Source: Streptomyces cellostaticus (GTDB lineage Bacteria > Actinomycetota > Actinomycetes > Streptomycetales > Streptomycetaceae). Taken from it: 64,000 nt of DNA. Position numbers and translations under genes: made by a program. Where the stretch lies: the NCBI RefSeq assembly GCF_001513965.1, contig NZ_KQ948021.1:140562-204561 (forward strand), read 5' to 3'. Below are positions 43,173 through 51,915 of the stretch, in pieces; the first letter of the stretch is position 1; every line of letters starts with the position of its first letter. The notes under the pieces are model-generated. The model was not told where the DNA came from, searched no databases, and saw nothing but the letters and a program-made list of their open reading frames with translations.

Positions 43173-44732
43173 CTATGCCTCCAGCACCGCCATGGCCGCG
43201 TTGTGCCCCGGCACTCCGCTCACCCCTCCCCCGCGCACCGCGCCCGCGCCGCACAGCAGGACGTTGGCCTGCCGGGTCTCCACGCCCCAGCGCCCCGATT
43301 CCTCCTGGGCGTACGGCCAGGACAGGGCGCGGTGGAAGATGTTGCCGCCGGGCAGGCGCAGGTCGTGTTCGAGGTCCAGCGGGGTCTTCGCCTCGATGCA
43401 GGGGCGGCCGTCGGCGTCCGTGGCCAGGCAGTCCGTGAGGGGTTCGGCGAGGTGGGCGTCGAGCTGGGCGAGGGTGGACTTCAGCAGTTCCTCGCGTACG
43501 GCGTCGTTGTCCCGGGCGAACAGCCGGGCGGGGGTGTGCAGGCCGAAGAGGGTCAGCGTCTGGTAGCCGCGCCCGGCGAGGTCGGGGCCGAGGATGGTGG
43601 GGTCGGTCAGGGAGTGGCAGTAGATCTCCGAGGGCGGCGCGGCGGGGAGTTCGCCGGCGGCGGCCTGGGCGTGGGCGATGGCCAACTGGTCGTAGCCCTC
43701 GGCGATGTGGAAGGTGCCGGCGAAGGCCTCGCGCGGGTCGACGGAGGCGTCCCGGAGCCTGGGCAGCCGGGTGAGCAGCATGTTGACCTTGAGCTGGGCG
43801 CCCTCGGCGGGCTCGGGTGACGGGTCCCCCATGAGGGCAGCCAGCTCCTGCGGGGAGGCGTTCACCAGGACGTGCCGGGCGGCGGCCACTCCCTCGCCGT
43901 CGGCCGTGCGGTAGGTGACCTCGGCGGTGTGCCCGTCGGTGGCGATGCGGACCGCCTCGTGTCCGGTCGCGAGGACCGCGCCCGTCGTGCGCGCGGCGGT
44001 GGCCAGGGCGTCGGTGAGGGCGCCCATGCCGCCGACGGGCACGTCCCAGGCGCCGGTGCCGCCGCCGATGACGTGGTAGAGGAAGCAGCGGTTCTGGGCC
44101 AGGGAGGCGTCGTGGGCGTCGGCGAAGGTGCCGATCAGCGCGTCGGTGAGGACCACGCCCCGGACCAGGTCGTCGGCGAAGTTCTCCTCGACGGCGACGC
44201 CGATCGGTTCCTCGAACAGCGCCCGCCAGGCGGTCTCGTCGTCGATGCGGCGGCGCAGCTCGTCGCGGGTGGGCAGGGGTTCGGTGAGGGTCGGGAAGAC
44301 GCGCTGGGCGACCTGTCCGGTCATACCGTAGAAGCGCTGCCAGGCCTCGTACTCGCGCTCGGAGCCGGTCAGCCGGGCGAAGGCCTCCCGGGTGCGCTGC
44401 TCCCCGCCGCCGACGAGGAGCCCGGTGGGCCGTCCGCCGCGCTCCACCGGGGTGTACGAGGAGATGGTGCGCCCGCGGACCTGGAAGTCGAGTCCGAGAT
44501 CGCGCACGATCTTCGCCGGCAGCAGGCTGACCAGGTAGGAGTAGCGCGAGAGCCGGGCGTCCACCCCGGCGAACGGGCGGGTGGAGACGGCGGCGCCGCC
44601 GGTGTGGCCCAGTCGCTCCAGCACCAGTACGGAGCGGCCGGCGCGGGCCAGGTAGGCGGCGGCGACCAGGCCGTTGTGGCCGCCGCCGACGATGACGGCG
44701 TCGTACGTCCGGGTTCCCTCGTTGGCAGGCAT
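43173..44732 (-). CDS. FAD-dependent oxidoreductase, PYROXD2/phytoene-desaturase-like
   Basis: A 519-residue flavoprotein with the N-terminal dinucleotide motif VIVGGGHNGLVAAAYLARAG and ERLGHTGGAAVS, a long substrate domain and the C-terminal FAD motif GGGVSGVPGHNAAMAVLE. It resembles the PYROXD2 branch rather than true carotenoid desaturases, and no crt genes are nearby. ATG at 44732 is chosen; an upstream in-frame codon at 44795 adds residues before the Rossmann strand. Convergent with the exported hydrolase (18-bp gap). Substrate unknown. Confidence 0.82.
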   Translation of the reverse strand: MPANEGTRTYDAVIVGGGHNGLVAAAYLARAGRSVLVLERLGHTGGAAVSTRPFAGVDARLSRYSYLVSLLPAKIVRDLGLDFQVRGRTISSYTPVERGGRPTGLLVGGGEQRTREAFARLTGSEREYEAWQRFYGMTGQVAQRVFPTLTEPLPTRDELRRRIDDETAWRALFEEPIGVAVEENFADDLVRGVVLTDALIGTFADAHDASLAQNRCFLYHVIGGGTGAWDVPVGGMGALTDALATAARTTGAVLATGHEAVRIATDGHTAEVTYRTADGEGVAAARHVLVNASPQELAALMGDPSPEPAEGAQLKVNMLLTRLPRLRDASVDPREAFAGTFHIAEGYDQLAIAHAQAAAGELPAAPPSEIYCHSLTDPTILGPDLAGRGYQTLTLFGLHTPARLFARDNDAVREELLKSTLAQLDAHLAEPLTDCLATDADGRPCIEAKTPLDLEHDLRLPGGNIFHRALSWPYAQEESGRWGVETRQANVLLCGAGAVRGGGVSGVPGHNAAMAVLEA

Positions 44733-44821
44733 GGTTCTTCGTAACACGTGATGATCTACGGCGGCCAGAGGCGTGCCGGTGCGCTCCGCTGGCAAGCGCC
44801 GTTCGAAAGTGCGAGCCGTAT

Positions 44822-44890
44822 GTGGCTGGTCGCGCCCACGCGGCGGAGCCGCACATGAATACAGCCCCGCGCCCCTTGGGGGCGCGTTTC
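44822..44890 (-). repeat. Streptomyces GGGGCGCGGGG intergenic repeat, long form
   Basis: Read on the minus strand it runs AAGGGGCGCGGGGCTGTATT, then a GCGGCTCC-GCCGCG hairpin, then GCGCGACCAGCCAC. Its ends match the short copy at 24245-24290. It sits just downstream of the kinase gene (ending 44889) and upstream of the oxidoreductase gene, so it may also act as a terminator. Confidence 0.6.
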
Positions 44891-47114
44891 ACAGCCGTCC
44901 GTCTGAAGCGTGCTGCTGCCGCAGAACCGCCACTCTTCGATAGAGCTCGACCGCCTCCGCCCCTCGGCCGAGCTGTTCCAGGCAGTGGGCCTCGTCGTTG
45001 CGGCTGGCGAGGGTGTCGGGGTGGTCGGGGCCGAGGACGCGCTCACGGGCCGTGGCGACCCGCCGGTACTCGGTGAGCGCGTCCGCCCAGCGGGCCAGCC
45101 AGCCCAGGGCAACGGCTACCTCGCGGCGGCTGACCAGCGTGTCCGGGTGCTCGGCACCGAGGACGCGCACACGCTGCGCGCACACGTCGCGGGCCTCGGC
45201 GAGGGCCTCCTCCCAGCGGCCGAGACGGCCGAGGTTGACGCCGAGGCCGTGGCGGGCGCGCAGGGTTTCGGGGTGGGCGGCGCCCTGGACGCGGGTGCGG
45301 TCCTCGATCAGGTCGCGGTACAGGAGGAGGGCGTCCGCGCTGCGGCCGAGGCGGCCCAGGCTGATACCGGCCTCGTAGCGGGCGGCGAGCGTGTCGGGAT
45401 GGTCGGGGCCGAGGGTCCGGGCGCGCACCTCGGCGACCTCGCGGTAGGTGTGCAGCGCCTCCTCCCAGCGGCCCAGCTGGCCGAGTGCGTAGGCGACTTC
45501 GTAGCGGGTGACGAGGGTGTCGGGGTGCTCGGGGCCGAGCACCCGGGCGCGGGCGGCCGCCACGTCGTGGGCCATGCGGTACGAGTCCTCCAGCCGGCCG
45601 AGCCTGCTGAGGTTGAAGGCGAGGTTGTGGCGGCAGCGCAGGGTGTCCGGATGGTCGGGGCCGAGGACGCGCATCCTGGTGGCCAGCACCGAGGTGTAGC
45701 CCTGGTGGGCCTCGAAGTGGCGGCCCAACTGCCCCAGTACGTAGGCGGTTTCCTGACGGGCGGCGAGCGTGTCGGGGTGCTCGGGGCCAAGGACGCGCTC
45801 ACGGGCCGCGGCGACGTCCGTGTAGGCGCTCAGTGCGTCGGCGGCGCGGCCGGTGCGGCTGAGGGTGAAGGCGACCTCGTAGCGGCTGGCGAGGGTGTCG
45901 GGGTGGTCGGGGCCGAGCAGTGCCGCCCGTTCGGCGGCGACGGCTTGGTGGACCTCGCCCGCCTGGGCCCAGTGGCCGCGCCGTGCGAGCCCGAGGCCTT
46001 CGTGGTGCCGTGCGGTGAGGACGGCGACGGCTGCCGGCGACGGCCGGGACAGGACGGCCACCCCGGCGCCCGCGGCGGCCGGGCGCGCGGTCCAGGCGCC
46101 GGTCAGGGCGGCTCCGGCGTCCGGCGGGACAGTGTGCAGTCCGGCACCGGCCGCCTTGTGACCGGTGGTCATGCCCCGGGTCCAGGACGGCAGGTGCCCT
46201 TCGCGGGGATCCGCCTCGTCGGGTCGCGGCCGTCCCGTCACGGCCGTCGGCACGGACCCGGAGGCCGTCCGCGCCGCGGCCAGGCGGTGCCCCAGCTCGC
46301 CGGCGTCGCAGGGCCGTTCCCCGGGTTGTTTGGCCAGCAGGTCGAGGACGATCCGCTCGAAGCCGACGGGCAGTTCGGGGCGGTGTTCGCACGGCGGGCG
46401 GGGCGGGGTGTCGCGGTGGCCGATGAGGATCGCCCAGGCGTCGTCCAGGTCGAACGGCGGTGCCCCGGTGGCGATTTCGTACAGGACGCAGCCCAGCGAG
46501 TACAGGTCGCTGCGCTCGTCGACCTCGGTGCCGCCGATCTGCTCCGGGGACATGTAGTGCGGGGTGCCCATCGCGACACCGGTGCCGGTCAGCCGGGCGG
46601 TGAAGCCGATGTCGTGGCCGAGGCGGGCGATGCCGAAGTCGCAGATCTTCACGGTGCCGTCGGTCAGCCGCACGATGTTGGCGGGCTTCAGGTCGCGGTG
46701 CACTATGCCCTGCCGGTGGGTGTAGGCGAGGGCGGCGGCGACCTGTTCCGCGATGTCGATCACGTCGTCCACGGGCAGTGGATGGCCTTTGTTGTCCTCC
46801 AGGAGCCGACTCAGGTCGCGTCCCTCCAGCAGCTCCATGACGAGGTAGAGCACGCCGTCGTACTCGCCGAAGTCGTGGACGACGGTCACTCCGCGGTGCG
46901 AGAGGGCGGCGGCCACTCTGGCCTCCCGGCGGAACCGTTCGCGCAGGACGCGGGTGAAGGACGGGTCGTGGTGCGGGGCGAGCGGCTTGAGGCACTTCAC
47001 CGCGACCTGCCGGCCCAGGGACTCGTCGCGGGCCCGCCACACCTCGCCCATGCCGCCGCGCCCGATCAGATCGAGCAGCCGGTAGCGGCCCTGGATCAGC
47101 CTGGTCTCCCCCAT
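44889..47114 (-). CDS. Ser/Thr protein kinase with eight TPR repeats
   Basis: A 741-residue soluble kinase. Residues 11-280 are the catalytic domain: glycine loop IGRGGMGEV, Lys40 (VAVK), IVHRDLKPAN (Asp140), ICDFGIARL (Asp158) and GTPHYMSPEQ. An Ala/Pro-rich linker follows, then eight near-identical 42-residue TPR units, each with a form of LGPDHPDTLASR (about residues 420-730). There is no transmembrane helix or PASTA domain, so it senses intracellular partners through the TPRs. ATG at 47114 is chosen; an ATG at 47162 would add 16 Arg-rich residues. Confidence 0.88.
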   Translation of the reverse strand: MGETRLIQGRYRLLDLIGRGGMGEVWRARDESLGRQVAVKCLKPLAPHHDPSFTRVLRERFRREARVAAALSHRGVTVVHDFGEYDGVLYLVMELLEGRDLSRLLEDNKGHPLPVDDVIDIAEQVAAALAYTHRQGIVHRDLKPANIVRLTDGTVKICDFGIARLGHDIGFTARLTGTGVAMGTPHYMSPEQIGGTEVDERSDLYSLGCVLYEIATGAPPFDLDDAWAILIGHRDTPPRPPCEHRPELPVGFERIVLDLLAKQPGERPCDAGELGHRLAAARTASGSVPTAVTGRPRPDEADPREGHLPSWTRGMTTGHKAAGAGLHTVPPDAGAALTGAWTARPAAAGAGVAVLSRPSPAAVAVLTARHHEGLGLARRGHWAQAGEVHQAVAAERAALLGPDHPDTLASRYEVAFTLSRTGRAADALSAYTDVAAARERVLGPEHPDTLAARQETAYVLGQLGRHFEAHQGYTSVLATRMRVLGPDHPDTLRCRHNLAFNLSRLGRLEDSYRMAHDVAAARARVLGPEHPDTLVTRYEVAYALGQLGRWEEALHTYREVAEVRARTLGPDHPDTLAARYEAGISLGRLGRSADALLLYRDLIEDRTRVQGAAHPETLRARHGLGVNLGRLGRWEEALAEARDVCAQRVRVLGAEHPDTLVSRREVAVALGWLARWADALTEYRRVATARERVLGPDHPDTLASRNDEAHCLEQLGRGAEAVELYRRVAVLRQQHASDGRL

Positions 47115-47217
47115 CGCGCGCCGTCGCCCCCGTCGCTGTCCGCCCCGCCCCCTGGAGGGCATGGCCACGGCGCCGCGCCCGCGCGGAACGCGGCCCGATC
47201 CGTGACACACCCCCCTG

Positions 47218-47256
47218 CCAGGGCCTGTCCGGCGGATCATGCCGGACAGGCCCTGG
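47218..47256. terminator. Strong 16-bp stem-loop
   Basis: Perfectly paired arms at 47218-47233 and 47241-47256 with a 7-nt loop (GGATCAT). It lies 15 nt after the stop of the leftward MpaB-family gene and before the kinase gene, so it most likely ends the dehydrogenase-MpaB transcript. Its GGCCTGTCCGGC core is a sequence seen in other Streptomyces intergenic hairpins. Confidence 0.75.
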
Positions 47257-47270
47257 TCCAGTATGGCGGC

Positions 47271-48113
47271 CTATCGCCCCACTTTGTACGGTGCCGGTCG
47301 CGCACTCGGGCCGAGCCTCGCCATGGCGCGCAGGATGTGTTTGGGCGGCAGCTGCCAGCGCAGACGTGCGGGAACGCAGCGCAGCAGGGCGCCCGTGGCC
47401 CGCAGCCGGCGGGTGACGACCACGGGTGCGGGGGCCGGTCTGCCGTACAGCTCGTGGGCGTACAGGGGCAGGGAGGCGTACGCCAGCTGCGCCACGCGCT
47501 GCCACAGCACCTCGCGCGCCGGGACGAGGAGGGGGTGCGTCGGCGGGCGGAGGAGGAAGTCGTCCACCTCGCGTGCCTCGGGTCCCGCCGTCAGTTCCGG
47601 CCGCACCTCGGCGAAGTACGCCGCCAGCTGCGCGCGGTCCTCGGGTACGGCGCCCGGGTCGAGGCCGACCAGGCGGGCGCTGACGCGGTGTTCGGCGATG
47701 TAGCGGTCGGCCTGGGCGTCGGTGAGCGGGAAGCCGGAGCGGCGCAGGACGTGCAGGTAGGAGTCGATCTCGGCGCAGTGCACCCACAGCAGCAGCGCGG
47801 GTTCGTCGATGCCGTAGCGCTCGCCGGTGCCGGGATCGGTGGCCGTCAGCATGCGGTGGATCTTCCGGACCCGGGCGCCCGCCCGCTCGGCCGCCGCCGT
47901 GGTGCCGTACGTCGTCGTGCCCACGAAGTTCGCGGTGCGCATCAGCCGGCCCCAGGCGTCGCGGCGGAAGTCGGAGTTCTGCATGACGCCCCGGACCGCG
48001 CGGGGGTGCAGCGCCTGGAGGTACAGCGCGCGGACGCCGGCGACCCACATCATCGGGTCGCCGTGCATCTGCCAGGTCACGGACTTCGGGGTGAACAGCC
48101 CGGGGTCGCCCAT
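47271..48113 (-). CDS. MpaB-family oxygenase (DUF2236)
   Basis: A 280-residue protein with the conserved DUF2236 opening SVTWQMHGDPMMWVAGVRAL, YLQALHPRAVRGVMQNSDF, and LLWVHCAEIDSYLHVLRR with metal/heme-ligand-type His. Family members include the fungal MpaB oxygenase and the bacterial latex-clearing proteins, which cleave isoprenoid or terpenoid chains oxidatively. It is encoded 9 nt after the acyl-CoA dehydrogenase on the same strand and presumably shares its KstR-type operator, pointing to lipid or isoprenoid breakdown. No signal peptide was seen. Confidence 0.82.
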   Translation of the reverse strand: MGDPGLFTPKSVTWQMHGDPMMWVAGVRALYLQALHPRAVRGVMQNSDFRRDAWGRLMRTANFVGTTTYGTTAAAERAGARVRKIHRMLTATDPGTGERYGIDEPALLLWVHCAEIDSYLHVLRRSGFPLTDAQADRYIAEHRVSARLVGLDPGAVPEDRAQLAAYFAEVRPELTAGPEAREVDDFLLRPPTHPLLVPAREVLWQRVAQLAYASLPLYAHELYGRPAPAPVVVTRRLRATGALLRCVPARLRWQLPPKHILRAMARLGPSARPAPYKVGR

Positions 48114-48122
48114 GCCCGCAGG

Positions 48123-49301
48123 CTAACGCCGTACCCGGGGCATCCCCAGGCCGATCCAGGAGATGATCTCCCGCTGGATCTCGTTGTTGCCGCCGCCGAA
48201 GGTGAAGATCACCGCCGAGCGGTAGCCGCGCTCCAGCTCGCCGTGCAGGACGGCGCCCGCCGAGCCCTCCTTGAGCGGACCGGCGGCGGCGACGGCCTCC
48301 ATGAGCCAGGCGTAGGCGTCCCGGCGGGCCTCGGAGCCGTAGACCTTGACGGCGGAGGCGTCCTGCGGGGTCAGCGTGGCCTCCTGGACGGCCGTCACCA
48401 TCTGCCAGTTGAGGAGCTTCATCGCATCCAGCCGGGTGTGGGTCCGGGCGAGCAGGCGGCGCACCCAGGGGAGGTCGATCACCCGGCGGCCGTCGGCGAG
48501 CTTGGTCTCCATCGCCCAGCGCTGCACGTCGTGCAGGGCGCGGATCGCCATGGTGCCGTGGGCGGCGAGGGTGACCCGCTCGTGGTTGAGCTGGTTGGTG
48601 ATCAGCCGCCAGCCCTGGTTCTCCTCGCCCACCCGACGGGAGACGGGGACGCGGATGTCCTCGTAGTAGCTGGCCGTGGTGTCGTGCGAGGCGAGCGTGT
48701 TGATGAGGGTGCAGGAGTAGCCCGGGTCCGAGGTCGGCACCAGGAGCATGGTGATGCCCTTGTGCGGCGGCGCCGTGGGGTCGGTGCGCACGGCCAGCCA
48801 CACCCAGTCCGCGGTGTCGCCGTTGGTGGTCCAGATCTTCTGCCCGTTGACGACGTACTCGTCGCCCTCGCGTACGGCCCGGGTCTTCAGCGCGGCGAGA
48901 TCCGTGCCGGCGTCGGGCTCGCTGTAGCCGATCGCGAAGTCGATCTCGCCGGAGAGGACGCGGGGCAGGAAGTACGCCTTCTGCTCCTCGGTGCCGAACC
49001 GCATGAGGGTCGGGCCGACCGTGTTCAGCGCCATCAGGGGCAGCGGTACGCCCGCCTGCGCGGCCTCGTCGAAGAAGATGAACTGCTCCATCGCCGTCAT
49101 CCCGCGCCCGCCGTACTCCTTCGGCCAGCCCACGCCGAGCCAGCCGTCCGCGCCGAGCTGCCGGATGGTCTCGCGGTAGAACCGCTTCTGCGCGGCGGGT
49201 TCGGCGTACCGGGCGTGGGCGCCCGCCGGCACCAGCTCCGCGAAGTAGGTGCGCAGTTCGCTGCGCAGTCGCTGCTGCTCGGGCGTGTGGTCGAGGTGCA
49301 C
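48123..49301 (-). CDS. Acyl-CoA dehydrogenase
   Basis: A 392-residue FAD enzyme. Motifs are FAIGYSEPDAGTDLAAL and VNGQKIWTTNG (flavin/substrate loop), GWRLITNQLNHERV and GGGNNEIQREIISWIGLGMP at the C-terminus. The opening (TPEQQRLRSELRTYFAEL) matches the FadE types that work on large acyl-CoAs in steroid catabolism. GTG at 49301 follows GGAGGCGCC and sets the start; longer in-frame versions cross the promoter. First gene of a two-gene operon with MpaB. Confidence 0.9.
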   Translation of the reverse strand: MHLDHTPEQQRLRSELRTYFAELVPAGAHARYAEPAAQKRFYRETIRQLGADGWLGVGWPKEYGGRGMTAMEQFIFFDEAAQAGVPLPLMALNTVGPTLMRFGTEEQKAYFLPRVLSGEIDFAIGYSEPDAGTDLAALKTRAVREGDEYVVNGQKIWTTNGDTADWVWLAVRTDPTAPPHKGITMLLVPTSDPGYSCTLINTLASHDTTASYYEDIRVPVSRRVGEENQGWRLITNQLNHERVTLAAHGTMAIRALHDVQRWAMETKLADGRRVIDLPWVRRLLARTHTRLDAMKLLNWQMVTAVQEATLTPQDASAVKVYGSEARRDAYAWLMEAVAAAGPLKEGSAGAVLHGELERGYRSAVIFTFGGGNNEIQREIISWIGLGMPRVRR

Positions 49302-49345
49302 GGCGCCTCCAGGGTCCCCAAGGGCGGTCCTGACGGCGCACACCG

Positions 49346-49359
49346 TAGAACGTGTTCCA
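49346..49359. promoter_or_regulatory. KstR-type operator upstream of acyl-CoA dehydrogenase
   Basis: TAGAACGTGTTCCA fits the KstR consensus TnnAACnnGTTnnA at every fixed position and is nearly palindromic. It lies 44 bp upstream of the dehydrogenase GTG. KstR is the TetR-family repressor of cholesterol/steroid genes in mycobacteria and rhodococci; related regulators exist in Streptomyces. No kstR gene is in the window. Confidence 0.65.
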
Positions 49360-49384
49360 GAAATTGGGAATGGCATGCAGCGGC

Positions 49385-49759
49385 TCAGTCAAGGCTCGCC
49401 ATGAAGTCCGTGCACGCCCCGGCGCAGACCCGGCACACCCCCGCGGCCGATTCGGCGCCGGACTGCCCGTCGAAGGCGTGCGCGCACTCCAGGCAGACCG
49501 AGCGGCACCACTCCAGCTGGACCCTGATCCCCTCCTCGTCCTGACGGTCCTGCACGGACAGCAGGCGGCAGGTCGCCTCACAGACCTCGGCGCACATGAT
49601 GCCCAGCCGGCGTACCCGGTCCCGGCGCTCGGTGCCGTCCGGGTCCAGGAGGCTCGCCCGCACCGCACACGCCCTGGCGCACTCCGTGCAGGCCTGGGCG
49701 CACAGGAAACGGTCCTCCAGGAACCGGTAGAGCTCCTGCTGCGAAGTAGACGGTGTCAC
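49385..49759 (-). CDS. Four-helix-bundle copper-binding protein (Csp/DUF326)
   Basis: A 124-residue protein with 13 cysteines in CxxxC-type spacing on four helices: CAQACTECARAC, CAEVCEATC, WCRSVCLECA and VCRVCAGACTDF. This is the pattern of cytosolic copper-storage proteins (Csp3), which bind many Cu(I) ions inside the bundle. No export signal. GTG at 49759 gives VTPSTSQQELYRFLEDRF; a weak GGACGG precedes it. The 83-bp gap to the dehydrogenase gene holds that gene's operator, so the two are separate units. Confidence 0.85.
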   Translation of the reverse strand: MTPSTSQQELYRFLEDRFLCAQACTECARACAVRASLLDPDGTERRDRVRRLGIMCAEVCEATCRLLSVQDRQDEEGIRVQLEWCRSVCLECAHAFDGQSGAESAAGVCRVCAGACTDFMASLD

Positions 49760-49903
49760 GCCGTCCGGGTAGCCGGGCCGGGCCGGCCCAAACGCCCGCA
49801 GCGGGCACGGAGACGCCCCGTCGGAGGCCGAGTCGCCATGCGTGGAGATGCGGTCACACAAGGTGTCCGGTTCGTCCCGTTCCGGGCGGGGTATTCCTGT
49901 GCT

Positions 49904-50269
49904 ATGAGTACCGCACAGATGCAGCTGGCCGCTGCGAGCGGCTTGATGGGCCTCTTCTTCGTCGTCGTGGCCGCGGGCCTCCTGGCGCTGCTCGCCGGCG
50001 GCTTCTGGATGAACTCCCGCATCAAGTACCGCGAGCCCCCTCGGCCGCGCCCCGAGGAACAGCCGCACCTGCCACCGGACGGCGCGGTGCACGAGATCCG
50101 GGAGAACAGGGAGCCAGACGAGATCCCGCACATCCCCAAGGGCGGTCGCCCGCTCACCCCGTACGAGCTGACCAACATGCACACCAGGCCGAGCGCCTCG
50201 AAGGATCGCCCGCGCTGGAGCAAGGGGTCGAGCGGGTCGTTCGGCGGCGGCGGACTGGGCGCCCACTGA
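49904..50269 (+). CDS. DUF6479-like small membrane protein
   Basis: A 121-residue protein with one N-terminal transmembrane helix (about residues 14-36: LMGLFFVVVAAGLLALLAGG) and a hydrophilic Pro/Arg-rich tail with EIPHIPKGGRPLTPYEL and a Gly/Ser end. Common in Streptomyces, function unknown. ATG at 49904 lies close to TATTCC and has no ribosome site, so it may be leaderless. Divergent from the copper-storage protein gene. Confidence 0.7.
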   Translation: MSTAQMQLAAASGLMGLFFVVVAAGLLALLAGGFWMNSRIKYREPPRPRPEEQPHLPPDGAVHEIRENREPDEIPHIPKGGRPLTPYELTNMHTRPSASKDRPRWSKGSSGSFGGGGLGAH

Positions 50270-50360
50270 TTCCCGACCGGACACCGAACACGACCGGGCC
50301 TCGAACAACACAATCGCGCGAACGACCGGCCTTGGCCCGCGCCAGGCTGCCGTACGCCCC

Positions 50361-50816
50361 CTAGGAGACCTTCCTGGCGGCGTCGAGGCGGCCGACGCGG
50401 GCCACGTTCTGCACGTCGTCCGGGTCCCGGCTGGGCTCGGCCGCGAACCACGCGTCGAGGATCTCGGTCAGCACCGACGCGGAGGTGAGCCGCAGGCTGA
50501 GGGCCAGGACGTTGGCGTCGTTCCAGCGCCGCGCGCCCTCGGCCGTGACGGCGTCCGTGCACAGCGCCGCACGGACGCCCGGCACTTTGTTCGCCACGAT
50601 GGAGGCACCGGTGCCGGTCCAGCAGCACACGACCGCCTGGTCGGCCGCGCCCTCGGCGACGTCACGGGCGGCCGCCTCCGAGCAGACCGCCCACTGCGGC
50701 TCGGCACCGGGCCGCAGCGCACCGTGCGCACGCACCTCGTGACCGCGATGACGCAGCTCCTCGACGAGGAGGCGGGCCACGGGTTCGTCCATGTCGGAGG
50801 AGACGGAGATCTTCAT
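50361..50816 (-). CDS. RpiB/LacAB-family sugar-phosphate isomerase
   Basis: A 151-residue protein, the usual length. MKISVSSDMDEPVARLL opens the fold; VVCCWTGTGASIVANKVPG holds the catalytic-type Cys and phosphate loop; CTDAVTAEGARRWNDANVL follows as in ribose-5-phosphate isomerase B. The N-terminal SSDMDEP differs from the common GxDHAG, so the substrate may be a modified sugar phosphate. ATG at 50816 has GGAGAGGA 13 nt upstream. No sugar operon adjoins it. Confidence 0.8.
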   Translation of the reverse strand: MKISVSSDMDEPVARLLVEELRHRGHEVRAHGALRPGAEPQWAVCSEAAARDVAEGAADQAVVCCWTGTGASIVANKVPGVRAALCTDAVTAEGARRWNDANVLALSLRLTSASVLTEILDAWFAAEPSRDPDDVQNVARVGRLDAARKVS

Positions 50817-51006
50817 GCGCGGCTGTGTCCTCTCCAGATCAGGGAGCCTGGACGGCCCGGTGACATCCATTGTCGACATCAGTTTCGTCAGCTGTCAGCA
50901 CGGCCGCACCCTGTCCAGCGGTTGCGATCGACCGCGTGAACGCCATGACGCCGCCTTGGTCATCGCACAGTCCAGCGTGGGCTTGCAGGCCAGGGCGGCC
51001 TGGGCA

Positions 51007-51345
51007 TCACGGCAGCCCGGCGCCCTCGATCTTCAGCAGGTCGAGGAGCTGGGGCCGGTGCAGGCCGGCAACGGCTTCGAGCAGGTCGGGATGGCGCAGC
51101 AGACTCGCGGCTTCGGTGTCGCGGGCACTGGGGTCGGTCAGGCGTTGGAGGCCGCCGGCTTCGGCGTGGTGCTCAGTTGCGGCCAGGGCCTGGTGGGCGC
51201 GTGTGGCCAGGGCCGGGTCGGCCAGGAGGCAGGCGGCCCAGCTGACGACGGTTTCGTCGACCCAGGTCCGCCATGCGGTGTCGTCGGGATGCGGATCGTA
51301 TCCGGCGCTCCAGTCCAGCCGGTGGGATCCGCTGGGGGCCAGCAG
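51007..51345 (-). pseudogene. C-terminal fragment of an unrecognised gene
   Basis: About 110 residues with good codon bias (AWRTWVDETVVSWAACLLAD, then LLRHPDLLEAVAGLHRPQL) and a stop at 51007-51009. Upstream of about 51345 the coding signal stops and the opposite strand becomes an enolase-superfamily fragment. There is no plausible start. No family was recognised. Confidence 0.5.
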
Positions 51346-51856
51346 GTGGCTACAGCGCCGGCCAGGCCGTCCGGGTGGCCGCCGCGCTCGCCGACCAGGG
51401 CGTGACGTGGTTCGAGGAACCCGTCTCCTCCGACCATCTGTGCACGCTCGCCTCGATGCCTCGATACGCGGTCGGATCACCGCCGACGTCACAGCCGGGG
51501 AGTACGGCTACACCCTGCCCTACTTCCAGCACATGCTGGCCGCCGGCGCCGTCGACTGTCTCCAGGCCGACGTCACCGGCTGCGGCGGCATCACCGTACG
51601 GCCGCGCGTCGCAGCTCTCGCCCAGGCGCACGGCCTGGGCATCTCCGGACACTGCGCCCCGCACGCCCACGCCGCGGCCTGCGTCCCCAACCTGCGGCAC
51701 CTGGAGTGGTTCCACGACCACGTCCGCATCGAACGCCTCCTCTTCGACGGCGCCCTCGATCCCAGCGGCGGCGCCATCACCCCGAGCAGCGACGGACCAC
51801 CGGGACCGGGGCTGAGCCTCGACACCGAGCGCGGGCAGCCCTTCCGGACCCGGTGA
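51345..51856 (+). pseudogene. Enolase-superfamily (mandelate racemase-like) C-terminal remnant
   Basis: YSAGQAVRVAAALADQGVTW then FEEPVSSDHL (barrel strands with the EEPV acidic motif), a break near 51460-51480, then in another frame ADVTAGEYGYTLPYFQ, LQADVTGCGGIT, GISGHCAPHAHAA and a normal end. The N-terminal capping domain and a piece of barrel are missing and the frame is shifted, so it cannot make an active dehydratase or racemase. Confidence 0.75.
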
Positions 51857-51915
51857 CAGTGAACGGAGACGCAAGCAGCAACGCCACCAGGTGTGCTGAA
51901 CCCGAAGGAAGGACC

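Noticed and set aside
43173..44732. Carotenoid (crt) biosynthesis gene
   Set aside because: Closer to the PYROXD2 branch by its N- and C-terminal motifs, and no crtB, crtE or crtY is nearby.
44910..49544. 1,544-codon open frame on the plus strand
   Set aside because: Antisense shadow of the kinase, MpaB and acyl-CoA dehydrogenase genes; low-complexity Gly/Val/Arg translation typical of high-GC DNA.
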